DNA of 64,000 nucleotides from Achromobacter kerstersii (GTDB taxonomy: Bacteria; Pseudomonadota; Gammaproteobacteria; Burkholderiales; Burkholderiaceae_B). A program made the position numbers and the translations under genes. This document shows positions 53,636 through 61,027 of the stretch, piece after piece (within the stretch, counting starts at the first letter, position 1; each line of letters starts with the position of its first letter). The notes under the pieces were generated by a model. The model saw only the letters and a program-made list of their open reading frames with translations. It did no database searches and had not been told where the DNA came from. The stretch covers positions 248,001 through 312,000 of the forward strand of contig NZ_CADIJQ010000007.1 in the NCBI RefSeq assembly GCF_902859595.1, written 5' to 3'.

Positions 53636-53711
53636 GTACGCTGCTTATTTTGCAAGCGAGGCGGAAGTATACCCAATTTTTAGAAAAATGCACGCCGAAT
53701 AAAAAAATGCG

Positions 53712-54392
53712 TCATGACGCCAGGGGACGCCCCGGTTTCGCCAAGGGCGCGCCGACGCCTGTCTGCGCCTGAGTGTGAGCCCGAGCCTGATCCGGGATCT
53801 GAGCCTGAACCTGGCGTTGCTGGCGCACCCGCAAGCGCATGCGCGCCAGCGTGTCATCCCGGCTGACGTAGTGGTGCCACAGCGCCGCACCGATATGCAG
53901 CGCCAGCAGGCCATACAACATCCAGGCCAGCACGTCATGCGCCCAGATCGCGGTAATGACAAGCGCGGGGTCGGCCGCCACCAGGCGGGGGAATTCCAGG
54001 CCGGTCAGCGGCAACGGGATCGCAAAGCCCTTGGCGTTCACGATGATCCAGCCCAGCAGGCATTCCGCCAGGATGAACGCATAGATCGCCAAGTGCACGG
54101 CATGCGCGCAAGCGTCCTGCATGCAGAATCCGGCCGCTGCGGCGCGGCGGCGCGTCATGCGCACAAGCGCGCGCGCCAGCGTGACCAGCAATAGCGCCAT
54201 GCCGCAGCCAATGTGCAAGATCATCACCCATCGCATCGGGATGGCGGTGTGGCTCACCAGCAAATGGCGAATTTCCCCGCTGAGCGCGAGCACGGCCATC
54301 AGGCTGACGCTCAGCCAATGCAGGGCGATCTGCGCCCGGGTATAGGCCTGTGCGGCCACGGGGTCGAGGGGGCGGGCAACGCCGGGATTCAT
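53712..54392 (-). CDS. Cytochrome b561-type diheme membrane protein
   Basis: A 226-residue membrane protein beginning MNPGVARPLD. Four helices carry the haem histidines: IALHWLSVSLMAVLAL, MILHIGCGMALLLV, ACAHAVHLAIYAFILAECLL and LYGLLALHIGAALWHHYVSRD. This is the bacterial CybB type, which exchanges electrons between quinol and periplasmic acceptors. The C-terminus is low-complexity Gln/Ala-rich (VQAQIPDQARAHTQAQ). Start ATG 54392 after AAGGAAG. It is divergent from the secretion operon. Confidence 0.85.
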   Translation of the reverse strand: MNPGVARPLDPVAAQAYTRAQIALHWLSVSLMAVLALSGEIRHLLVSHTAIPMRWVMILHIGCGMALLLVTLARALVRMTRRRAAAAGFCMQDACAHAVHLAIYAFILAECLLGWIIVNAKGFAIPLPLTGLEFPRLVAADPALVITAIWAHDVLAWMLYGLLALHIGAALWHHYVSRDDTLARMRLRVRQQRQVQAQIPDQARAHTQAQTGVGAPLAKPGRPLAS

Positions 54393-54710
54393 GGATCTTC
54401 CTTCTAGCGGGGCCGGGCTGCGCACGCGAAGGGCGAGGCAGGGCCAAAGAGGCGTGATTGAAGCGCCCCATGCCCCGCCGCACCACCTTCCTCAACGCTT
54501 CTTCAAACCGGTTGAAGTTCTTTTTAGAAACGTTGAGGCACTGGGGTGCGCATGGAAATATGCGGTCCTGCGAAGAGATTTCCCGTCATTGATGCGGTCC
54601 GGCAACGCCGGCGCATGGAACCACCATCGTTCTTCACGGTGCTGGCCTCTTCTTGCCTTCCACCATGAGTTGCCGCCACGCGGCATTCCTCCATTCAGAA
54701 AAGCGGACAC
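54393..54710 (+). other. Upstream region of the secretion operon
   Basis: These 318 bases lie between divergent genes. I find no gene, repeat or clear near-consensus promoter; the ribosome site before gspG (AGAAAAGCGG) is weak. Confidence 0.5.
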
Positions 54711-55139
54711 ATGAAGACACTTAACTTCCGACGCCGTCTCGGCTTGCAGCAAGGCTTTACCTTGCTGGAGCTGCTGGTCGTGCTGTTGATCATCGCGTTG
54801 CTGGCCGGCTATGTCGGCCCCAAGCTGTTCTCCCAGGTCGACCGGGCCAAGGTGAAGGCGACGCAGGCGCAGATGAAAACGCTGGGCGACGCCCTGACGC
54901 AATATCGCCTGGACGTGGGCAGTTATCCGACGACCGAGCAGGGATTGCAAGCATTGAATAAACAACCTCAAGGCACGCCCAACTGGCACGGCCCGTATCT
55001 GGCGAAGGACGTGCCGGCGGACGCCTGGGGCCGTCCGTATATCTTGAACGTGCCGGGTCGCAGCAGCGATGCCGAGGTGGTGTCTTATGGCGAAGAAGGC
55101 CGGGCGGGAGGCAACGGTGAGTTGGTCTACGGCCTCTAA
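54711..55139 (+). CDS. gspG: Major pseudopilin GspG
   Basis: A 142-residue type II secretion pseudopilin. The prepilin peptidase site is QQG/FTLLELLVVLLIIALLAG with Glu at +5, followed by the GspG block VGPKLFSQVDRAKVKATQAQ, YRLDVGSYPTTEQGLQAL and DAWGRPYIL, which in family members binds calcium. It is the first gene of the operon and overlaps the lytic transglycosylase gene by 23 bases. No prepilin peptidase gene is in the window, so a gspO/pilD elsewhere must process it. Confidence 0.95.
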   Translation: MKTLNFRRRLGLQQGFTLLELLVVLLIIALLAGYVGPKLFSQVDRAKVKATQAQMKTLGDALTQYRLDVGSYPTTEQGLQALNKQPQGTPNWHGPYLAKDVPADAWGRPYILNVPGRSSDAEVVSYGEEGRAGGNGELVYGL

Positions 55140-55614
55140 ATCGACGGCGCTTGCCGCGCTGGCCGCGCTGACGTTCAGCACGGGCGCCGCCGCCAACTGC
55201 TGGCAGGAATCGGGCGACCGCCACGGCGTTGATCCGCTGTTGCTGTATTCGATCGCCAAGGTGGAGTCGTCGCTGAACCCGCGCGCCGTCAATCAAAACA
55301 CCAACGGCACGCAAGACGTCGGGCTGATGCAGATCAACAGCATCCATCTGACGTGGCTGGCCAAGCGGGGCATCACGCGCCAGCAACTGCTGGACGAGCC
55401 GTGCCTGTCCATTGATGTGGGCGCCGAAATTCTGGCCGATTTCATCAAGCGCTATGGCTACACGTGGCGGGCAGTGGGCGCCTACAACGCCGGTGGCGCG
55501 GATTCCCGCGAAGAGGCGCGCAAGCGGTATGTGAAGCGCGTGTGGCAACACTACCTGGTTCTGGCGCAGGCGCGTGACGACAAGGTCCGCCAGGCGCAAC
55601 TGGCGCGGCAATGA
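55117..55614 (+). CDS. Lytic transglycosylase (IagB/PilT-type) embedded in the secretion operon
   Basis: A 165-residue exported SLT-domain enzyme that cuts peptidoglycan to let an apparatus cross the wall. The best start is GTG 55117 after GGGAGG, giving a signal peptide STALAALAALTFSTGAAA before NCWQES. Catalytic features: Glu in IAKVESSLNPRAVNQ, then GLMQINSIHL and AVGAYNAGG. It resembles IagB/IpgF-type enzymes of type III and conjugation systems. Placement between gspG and gspF is unusual for a T2SS. Confidence 0.85.
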   Translation: MSWSTASKSTALAALAALTFSTGAAANCWQESGDRHGVDPLLLYSIAKVESSLNPRAVNQNTNGTQDVGLMQINSIHLTWLAKRGITRQQLLDEPCLSIDVGAEILADFIKRYGYTWRAVGAYNAGGADSREEARKRYVKRVWQHYLVLAQARDDKVRQAQLARQ

Positions 55615-55615
55615 C

Positions 55616-56809
55616 ATGAATGAGTTCCGAATCAGCCTGCTCAGGCAGGGAGAGGTGCGCGTGCAGACCGTGCGCGCCGTCAACGAAAGCGAAGCGCGTG
55701 CGCAGGTCGGCGAAGCCGACGGCATGGTGCTGGAGGTCAAGCGCGCGCCCGCCGGCCGGCGTCATGCCGCGCAGCGCAAGCAGGGCTTCTCGTTGGGCTT
55801 GCTGCTTCAGGAACTCTCAACCTTGCTTGAGGCCGGCCTGGCCTTGATCGAAGCGCTGGAGGCCTTGAGCGACAAGGCGGGCCAGGGCAACAAGGCGCTG
55901 CAAGCCACGCTGACCGGCGTGCTGCGGTCGCTCTATCAGGGCTTGCCGTTGTCCAAGGCCATGCAGGCGCAGCCTTCGGTGTTTCCGGCCTTGCTGGTGG
56001 CGACGGTGGCCTCAGCGGAAGGCAGCGGGCAGTTGCCGACGGTGCTCAAGCGCTATCAGTACTACGAGCTGCGCATCGAGAACATCCGCAAGAAAGTGGT
56101 GGGCGCGCTGGTGTACCCGCTGGTGGTGATTGCGGTGGGCTTCGGCATTTTGCTGTTCATGCTGTTTTTCGTGGTGCCGCGCTTTGCCGTTGTCTTCGAA
56201 AGCATGCGCGAACTGCCGGCGACGGCGGAAGCGATGCTGTGGTGGGCAAGGCTCGTGCAGTCCGACGGCGAATGGTTGGGCGCCGGCATCGGCGCGACCC
56301 TGCTGGTCACCGCGCTGGTGCTGCGCACGCAACGCATGAAGGCGGCGTTGATGAATCTGTTCTGGCGTATGCCCAAGCTGCGTGATGTGGGCAACCTGTT
56401 CGTGCTGGCGCGTTTTTATCGCACGGTCGGACTGCTGATCGAGGGCGGAACGCCTGCCCTGCAGGCCTTTGAATTATCCGAGCGGATCTTGCCCGCCGCC
56501 TATGCGCAGCGCCTGGAGCTGGCGTTGCAGGAGTTGCGGGCGGGGCGCCCGGTGGCCGAGACCTTGACGCGGCACGGGTTGACGACGGCGGTGGCGGAAC
56601 GGCTGCTGCGCGTAGGAGAGCAAAGCGGAGACCTGGGCGGCATGTGCGAACGCATCGCTCAGTTTCACGACGGCACGCTGGACCATGCCATCGAAGTCTT
56701 TGGAAAAGTGTTCGAACCATTGTTGATGCTGGTGGTGGGCGGCCTGGTCGGCGCCATCGTCATCTTGCTGTACATGCCCATCTTCGAGATGGCGGGGAGT
56801 CTGGGATGA
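55616..56809 (+). CDS. gspF: GspF/PilC-type inner-membrane platform protein
   Basis: A 397-residue protein with the duplicated T2SSF domain. First half LLLQELSTLLEAGLALIEAL, ATVASAEGSGQLPTVLKR; second half VLARFYRTVGLLIEGGTPAL, RVGEQSGDLGGMCERIA. Three membrane helices are predicted (near 170-200, 225-245 and 370-390). It couples the ATPase to pseudopilus assembly. It starts 1 base after the transglycosylase stop, and its end overlaps gspE. Confidence 0.94.
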   Translation: MNEFRISLLRQGEVRVQTVRAVNESEARAQVGEADGMVLEVKRAPAGRRHAAQRKQGFSLGLLLQELSTLLEAGLALIEALEALSDKAGQGNKALQATLTGVLRSLYQGLPLSKAMQAQPSVFPALLVATVASAEGSGQLPTVLKRYQYYELRIENIRKKVVGALVYPLVVIAVGFGILLFMLFFVVPRFAVVFESMRELPATAEAMLWWARLVQSDGEWLGAGIGATLLVTALVLRTQRMKAALMNLFWRMPKLRDVGNLFVLARFYRTVGLLIEGGTPALQAFELSERILPAAYAQRLELALQELRAGRPVAETLTRHGLTTAVAERLLRVGEQSGDLGGMCERIAQFHDGTLDHAIEVFGKVFEPLLMLVVGGLVGAIVILLYMPIFEMAGSLG

Positions 56810-58440
56810 GTGGCAGTCAAACAATCGAATTCAATCACGACGACACGAACGCGGCGGCGGCTGGCGAGGCCTGGTGGCTGTGGCAAGAGCAGGCCGCTGA
56901 ACGCAGCGTGGCGCTGTCCGAATACCTGAATGAAGAGCTGGCGCGCCGTCCGGAATTTCTGACGCCGCTTGCGCAAGCGCTGGGCATGCAGGCGCTGAGC
57001 GCCGAGCAGTGCCGCCAGGCGTCACCGCGCTTTGATGCGTTGTCGTTGACCGAGGCGCTGAATTGCCGCGCCGCGCCCTTGGATGTTGATGGCGAGCTGC
57101 TGCTGGCGTTGGCCGATCCGTTCTCGCGCGCGGCGCGTCTGAAGCTGCAGTCGATGTTCTCTGGCCGCGTGCTGCGCTTTGCGTTGTGCCCGTCGGGCGT
57201 AGTGGACGCGTGGCTGAAGCAGGCGGAGGCCAGCGAGCGGGTGATGGACGGCGTGGCCGTCGACATGGAAGACGATTCGCTCGCCAAGGCGGTTGAGTCG
57301 ATTTCCCTGGCGTCGCTGGCGAAAGACGAAAGCCCCGTGATTCGCCTGGTCAACATGACGCTCTACGACGGGCTGCAAAGCCGTGCCAGCGATATCCATC
57401 TGGAGTCGGATGAAGAAGGCTTGTTGATCCGCTACCGCATCGATGGCGTGATGCTGCGCATCCGTCAGGTGCCGGGGCAGGTGACCGCCAACCAGGTGAT
57501 GTCGCGCCTGAAGGTGCTGTCCAGCCTGGATATCGCTGAAAAGCGCGTGCCGCAAGACGGCCGTTTCAAAGTTGTGCTGCAGGGGCGGGAAGTGGATTTT
57601 CGCGTGTCGATCATGCCGGGCAACCACGGCGAGAACGCCGTGTTGCGTCTGCTGGATCGCTCGCAACGGGGTGACAAGCTCAGCCTGGACACCCTTGGGT
57701 TTCCGGCGGAGACGGCGCGGCGCATTCGTGCGCTGGCGCAATTGCCGTATGGGCTGACGCTGATTACCGGCCCGACCGGCAGCGGCAAGTCCACCACGCT
57801 GTATGGCGCGCTGTCCGAGCTGAACAGTGGTGACGAAAAGCTGATCACCATCGAAGACCCGGTGGAATACGAGATGGCCGGCATTCTGCAAATTCCGGTC
57901 AATGAGAAAAAAGGCCTGACCTTCGCGCGCGGCCTGCGATCGATCCTGCGTCACGACCCGGACACGATCCTGGTGGGCGAAATTCGCGACGCCGAGACGG
58001 CCGCCATTGCGGTGCAGTCGGCGCTGACGGGGCACCGGGTGCTGTCGTCCGTGCACGCCAATGACGCGTTCAGTGTGATCGACCGCTTTCTGTACATGGA
58101 TGTGGAGCCGGCCACGTTTCTGGAATCGCTGAACGGCGTGGTGTCGCAGCGGCTGGTGCGGCGCTTGTGCCCCCATTGCGCACCCAAAGATGAGGCGCGT
58201 GCGGGGCCGGGCTGCGAGGCCTGCCGTCACACCGGCTTTCTTGGCCGCATTGCGCTGGCTGAAGTGCTGCGGCTGGATAGCCGCATGAAAAGTGCGCTGC
58301 TGGACCGCTCGCCCGAGCGGCGCCTGGAAGCGCTGGCGCACTGCGCTGACTATCAATCGATGCGTGACGCCGCCCACGAAGCGGTGGCGCGTGGACTCAC
58401 CACTTATCAGGAGGTTTGCCGTGCTGTCGCTATGGAATGA
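56806..58440 (+). CDS. gspE: GspE/PilB-type secretion ATPase
   Basis: A 544-residue hexameric ATPase. An N-terminal MshEN-like domain (SLTEALNCRAAPLDVDGELL) precedes the core with SRASDIHLE, Walker A TGPTGSGKSTTLYG, Asp box TIEDPVEYE, Walker B ILVGEIRDAETA, His box LTGHRVLSSVHAND, and the four-cysteine zinc site CPHC ... CEAC. The zinc site and length fit GspE/PilB. It overlaps gspF by 4 bases and the next gene by 20. Confidence 0.95.
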   Translation: MSGSQTIEFNHDDTNAAAAGEAWWLWQEQAAERSVALSEYLNEELARRPEFLTPLAQALGMQALSAEQCRQASPRFDALSLTEALNCRAAPLDVDGELLLALADPFSRAARLKLQSMFSGRVLRFALCPSGVVDAWLKQAEASERVMDGVAVDMEDDSLAKAVESISLASLAKDESPVIRLVNMTLYDGLQSRASDIHLESDEEGLLIRYRIDGVMLRIRQVPGQVTANQVMSRLKVLSSLDIAEKRVPQDGRFKVVLQGREVDFRVSIMPGNHGENAVLRLLDRSQRGDKLSLDTLGFPAETARRIRALAQLPYGLTLITGPTGSGKSTTLYGALSELNSGDEKLITIEDPVEYEMAGILQIPVNEKKGLTFARGLRSILRHDPDTILVGEIRDAETAAIAVQSALTGHRVLSSVHANDAFSVIDRFLYMDVEPATFLESLNGVVSQRLVRRLCPHCAPKDEARAGPGCEACRHTGFLGRIALAEVLRLDSRMKSALLDRSPERRLEALAHCADYQSMRDAAHEAVARGLTTYQEVCRAVAME

Positions 58441-59176
58441 ACAAACCGTGCTGATCGACGCCGAACACGCGAGCCTGCTCGCGCCGGGCGTCGCGTTTGA
58501 TGACCGGATGAAAGTCCTGCACGCCGGGGACCCCGCGACCGCCGTGGCGTCGCTGCTGGGCGTCGTCGAGCGGCGCGGGCCGCGCTGGCGCAATCGTTTG
58601 AACGTGTGGCTGGGGTACCCCTGGTTTCATGGCCAGTTGCTGGCCTGGCAGCCGGGTTTGAAGGGAGGCGACAGCCACTGGTGCAACTATGCGCAGGCCT
58701 TGCTGCGTGAGCGCGGTATTACGGGCTCGCTGCGCGTGCGCCTGGGGGCCGCGCGTTACGGTCAGGCACGCCTGGCCTTCGCGGCCGACGCCACGATGCT
58801 GGATGCGCTGGAGCGCAAAGTGGGCGAGCAGGGCTGGACGGTAGCGGGATGCCGCGACGTGCTGTCAGCCAGCGTGCAACGCTTTCGCGGCGCGCTCAGC
58901 CATGCCGGCCAATGCCTGGTGCTGGCCGAGCGTACGGCGATGACCTGTTTGTGGCAGTCCGAGCAGGGTTGGCAAGACATGATCACGTTGCAGATGTCGC
59001 CTGGGCAATCCGCCGATGCGGGCATTGCCGCCGCGCAAGCGCTTTGCGCCCGCACGACCCCGGCGCAATACGGCTGGGTATCGACCCTTTCCCCGCAGCA
59101 GCTTCCTCCCGCGGCGAAAGCGCGCTGGCTGGGCTTTCCGCATGCAATGTTAGCGGAGCGCACATGGCCGGCTTGA
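58421..59176 (+). CDS. GspL/PilM-like cytoplasmic assembly protein (tentative)
   Basis: A 251-residue soluble protein starting with GTG 58421 after a strong AGGAGG. No membrane segment or signal peptide. It has no clear family motif that I recognise. Size, position after the ATPase and the membrane protein that follows suggest the cytoplasmic half of GspL, equivalent to a degenerate PilM. The actin-like nucleotide motifs of PilM are not evident. Tryptophan-rich (WLGYPWFHGQLLAWQPG). Confidence 0.55.
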   Translation: MLSLWNEQTVLIDAEHASLLAPGVAFDDRMKVLHAGDPATAVASLLGVVERRGPRWRNRLNVWLGYPWFHGQLLAWQPGLKGGDSHWCNYAQALLRERGITGSLRVRLGAARYGQARLAFAADATMLDALERKVGEQGWTVAGCRDVLSASVQRFRGALSHAGQCLVLAERTAMTCLWQSEQGWQDMITLQMSPGQSADAGIAAAQALCARTTPAQYGWVSTLSPQQLPPAAKARWLGFPHAMLAERTWPA

Positions 59177-59694
59177 ATAGAAACACGCCCGACTTCGGCA
59201 AGCGCAAGACCGCGAATCCGCTCGCGATCGCGGCGGTGCTGCTGCTCTTGGCCGTCGGCTTGCTGAGTGCCTGGCGCGAATGGGATGTGGCGGCGCTGCG
59301 CAGCGAAGTGACCCAGCTGGATGACCGGCTTGCCAACCAACGCATGCTGCATGAGCGCGAGTTGCGCCGCATGCAGGCGCAGTCGCCCGAAGAACGAAAG
59401 GTGGATGCCTTGTTGTCGGCGCAAAGCGCCGAAGACCGGCTGCGGCCGAAGTTGCTGCGCGCAATTGAGGCGGCCTGGGCGCCGCGGATTGCGGTCATGA
59501 ACCTGAAGATTGAATTGGCGGGAAAGGCCGCGTCGTTGGAACTCATGACCGCGGATCTGAGCGAGATCTTTGCGTTCGCCGCGCGCATGAACGAACCCGA
59601 ATCGGGCATGCGCGCCACGGTGATGCGCCATGGCATCAAGTCGGGCGATCCTAACCTGGCCACGATGGCCACCGTACGGGTGGAGCTGCGATGA
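59164..59694 (+). CDS. PilN/GspL-C-terminal-like bitopic membrane protein
   Basis: A 176-residue protein: a short basic cytoplasmic N-terminus, one membrane helix (NPLAIAAVLLLLAVGLLSAW), a coiled coil (LRSEVTQLDDRLANQRMLHE), then a periplasmic ferredoxin-like domain (VMNLKIELAGKAASLELMTA). This is the PilN pattern. It overlaps the previous gene by 13 bases and the next by 4. Confidence 0.7.
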   Translation: MAGLNRNTPDFGKRKTANPLAIAAVLLLLAVGLLSAWREWDVAALRSEVTQLDDRLANQRMLHERELRRMQAQSPEERKVDALLSAQSAEDRLRPKLLRAIEAAWAPRIAVMNLKIELAGKAASLELMTADLSEIFAFAARMNEPESGMRATVMRHGIKSGDPNLATMATVRVELR

Positions 59695-60263
59695 ATGCCT
59701 TTCGATCACTCAAGTTGCGTGTTGCCGCCATGCGGCAGGGCAATGGACTGGCATGGCTGCGCTGGCATGGGCAGCGCTGTGCGGAGCGCCTGGGCCGCGG
59801 CGGCATGTTGGCCCTGGCCGCTGCGCTTGTCTTGCTCGCCCACTTCATTGTGGTGCTTTGGCCAGAGAAGAACGAACTGCAGAACCGGGCCATGGAAATG
59901 TATGGGGAACTGCACGCGTGCAGCCCGTCGATCGAGCCGCCTGGCAATGACATGACTGCGCTGCGCGTGCAGATGCGGCTGGACCCCGACCAGCGCAAGC
60001 TGGAAATCATGGGTGAGCTGCTGCGCGCGGGCCTGCTGCTGGTGGATATTCAGTATCAGGGCGAAGACACCATTCAGGGCCGGCTGCGCCGCACATCGCT
60101 GGATATTACGGCCATCGGTTCGTACCAGGACGTGTCCACGGGGCTGCGCAAGCTGGCCGAGCATCCGCTGCTGCGCCTGGAGTCGCTGGCGCTGGACAGG
60201 CAGAGGCCGGAAAACATGCTGGTCAACATAAAGATGCGCTTGAGCATGTTGGGAGTCGTGTAA
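59691..60263 (+). CDS. PilO/GspM-like bitopic membrane protein
   Basis: A 190-residue protein with one helix (GGMLALAAALVLLAHFIVVLW) followed by a periplasmic domain with the beta-alpha pattern of PilO/GspM (LLLVDIQYQGEDTIQGRLRR, LDITAIGSYQDVSTGLRKL). It probably dimerises with the PilN-like protein in the alignment complex. Start overlaps the previous stop; the stop TAATG overlaps the next start. Confidence 0.7.
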   Translation: MNAFRSLKLRVAAMRQGNGLAWLRWHGQRCAERLGRGGMLALAAALVLLAHFIVVLWPEKNELQNRAMEMYGELHACSPSIEPPGNDMTALRVQMRLDPDQRKLEIMGELLRAGLLLVDIQYQGEDTIQGRLRRTSLDITAIGSYQDVSTGLRKLAEHPLLRLESLALDRQRPENMLVNIKMRLSMLGVV

Positions 60264-60967
60264 TGAAGCGCCTGATGAGAGTCACATTGGGAGCGATGCT
60301 GCTGGCCGCCGCGACGTCGGCAGCCAGCAATGACGCGGCCAGCAATGAAGACGTGGTGAACGAAGCTGCTGTGATTGACGCAGTCGTCAATGAAGCAGCC
60401 GGCGGTGACGCAATCGGCAGTGACGCAGCCGCCGATGAAGCAGCCGGCGATGAAGCAGTCGTCAATGAAGTAACCGCCGATGAAGCAATCGGCAATGACG
60501 CAACCGCCAATGAAGCACCCGCAGATGCAGCCGTCGGTTCTGAGGACGCCCGCGTTGAGGAACCCGCGATCCCGCAAGAAGTCGACCTGTTTCCGTCGCA
60601 GCCTTGGGCGTCGCTAGTGGGCGGCAATGCGCCGCAAGCGCCAAACGGCGCGCCCGGTTCGGACACGTCGCAGGCGGCGGAACCAGATGCCTTGGCGCCG
60701 GAACAGGCCAAGGGTGAGCCGGAGCTTGTGCGGGTTCCCATTCATGCCGTCGGTGAGTGGATCGATGACGCGCACCGCATTGTCGTGCTGGAGAGTCAGG
60801 GCCAAACCTATCTGCTCTGCCAGCGTTGCAGCATCGCCGACGCCTTGCGGCCGGGCGACACGGTTGCGCAGCAGTACCAATTCAAGGCATTGGAGCCCTC
60901 GCGCGCGGTGCTGATCGACCCGAAAGGGCGAGAACAACACGTCGACCTGGCGCCCTTGGCGCAGTAG
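60263..60967 (+). CDS. PilP/GspC-like periplasmic protein with acidic repeat
   Basis: A 234-residue exported protein (signal peptide LMRVTLGAMLLAAATSA). Residues about 20-95 are an Asn/Asp/Glu/Ala-rich repeat. The C-terminal 80 residues (VPIHAVGEWIDDAHRIVVLE, LRPGDTVAQQYQFKALEPS) look like a small beta domain like the HR domain of GspC or PilP, which contacts the secretin. Position just before the secretin gene supports this. Confidence 0.6.
   Translation: MKRLMRVTLGAMLLAAATSAASNDAASNEDVVNEAAVIDAVVNEAAGGDAIGSDAAADEAAGDEAVVNEVTADEAIGNDATANEAPADAAVGSEDARVEEPAIPQEVDLFPSQPWASLVGGNAPQAPNGAPGSDTSQAAEPDALAPEQAKGEPELVRVPIHAVGEWIDDAHRIVVLESQGQTYLLCQRCSIADALRPGDTVAQQYQFKALEPSRAVLIDPKGREQHVDLAPLAQ
60331..60540 (+). 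repeat. Degenerate tandem repeat encoding an acidic Asn/Asp/Glu/Ala linker
   Basis: Repeated 12- to 15-base units of the GATGAAGCAGTCGTCAATGA type code for (N/D)EA(V/A)-like peptides. They lengthen the linker between the signal peptide and the folded C-terminal domain. Confidence 0.8.
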
Positions 60968-61027
60968 ACCCGGCGCCTGCGGGCGCACGCCGCCCATGGC
61001 TGGCGTCACGTCAAATTAGGAAAGAAA

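Noticed and set aside
53741..53830. Gln/Ala-rich tail of cytochrome b561 as a frameshift artefact
   Set aside because: The frame is continuous to a normal stop and the composition matches its low-complexity DNA; treated as a disordered tail.
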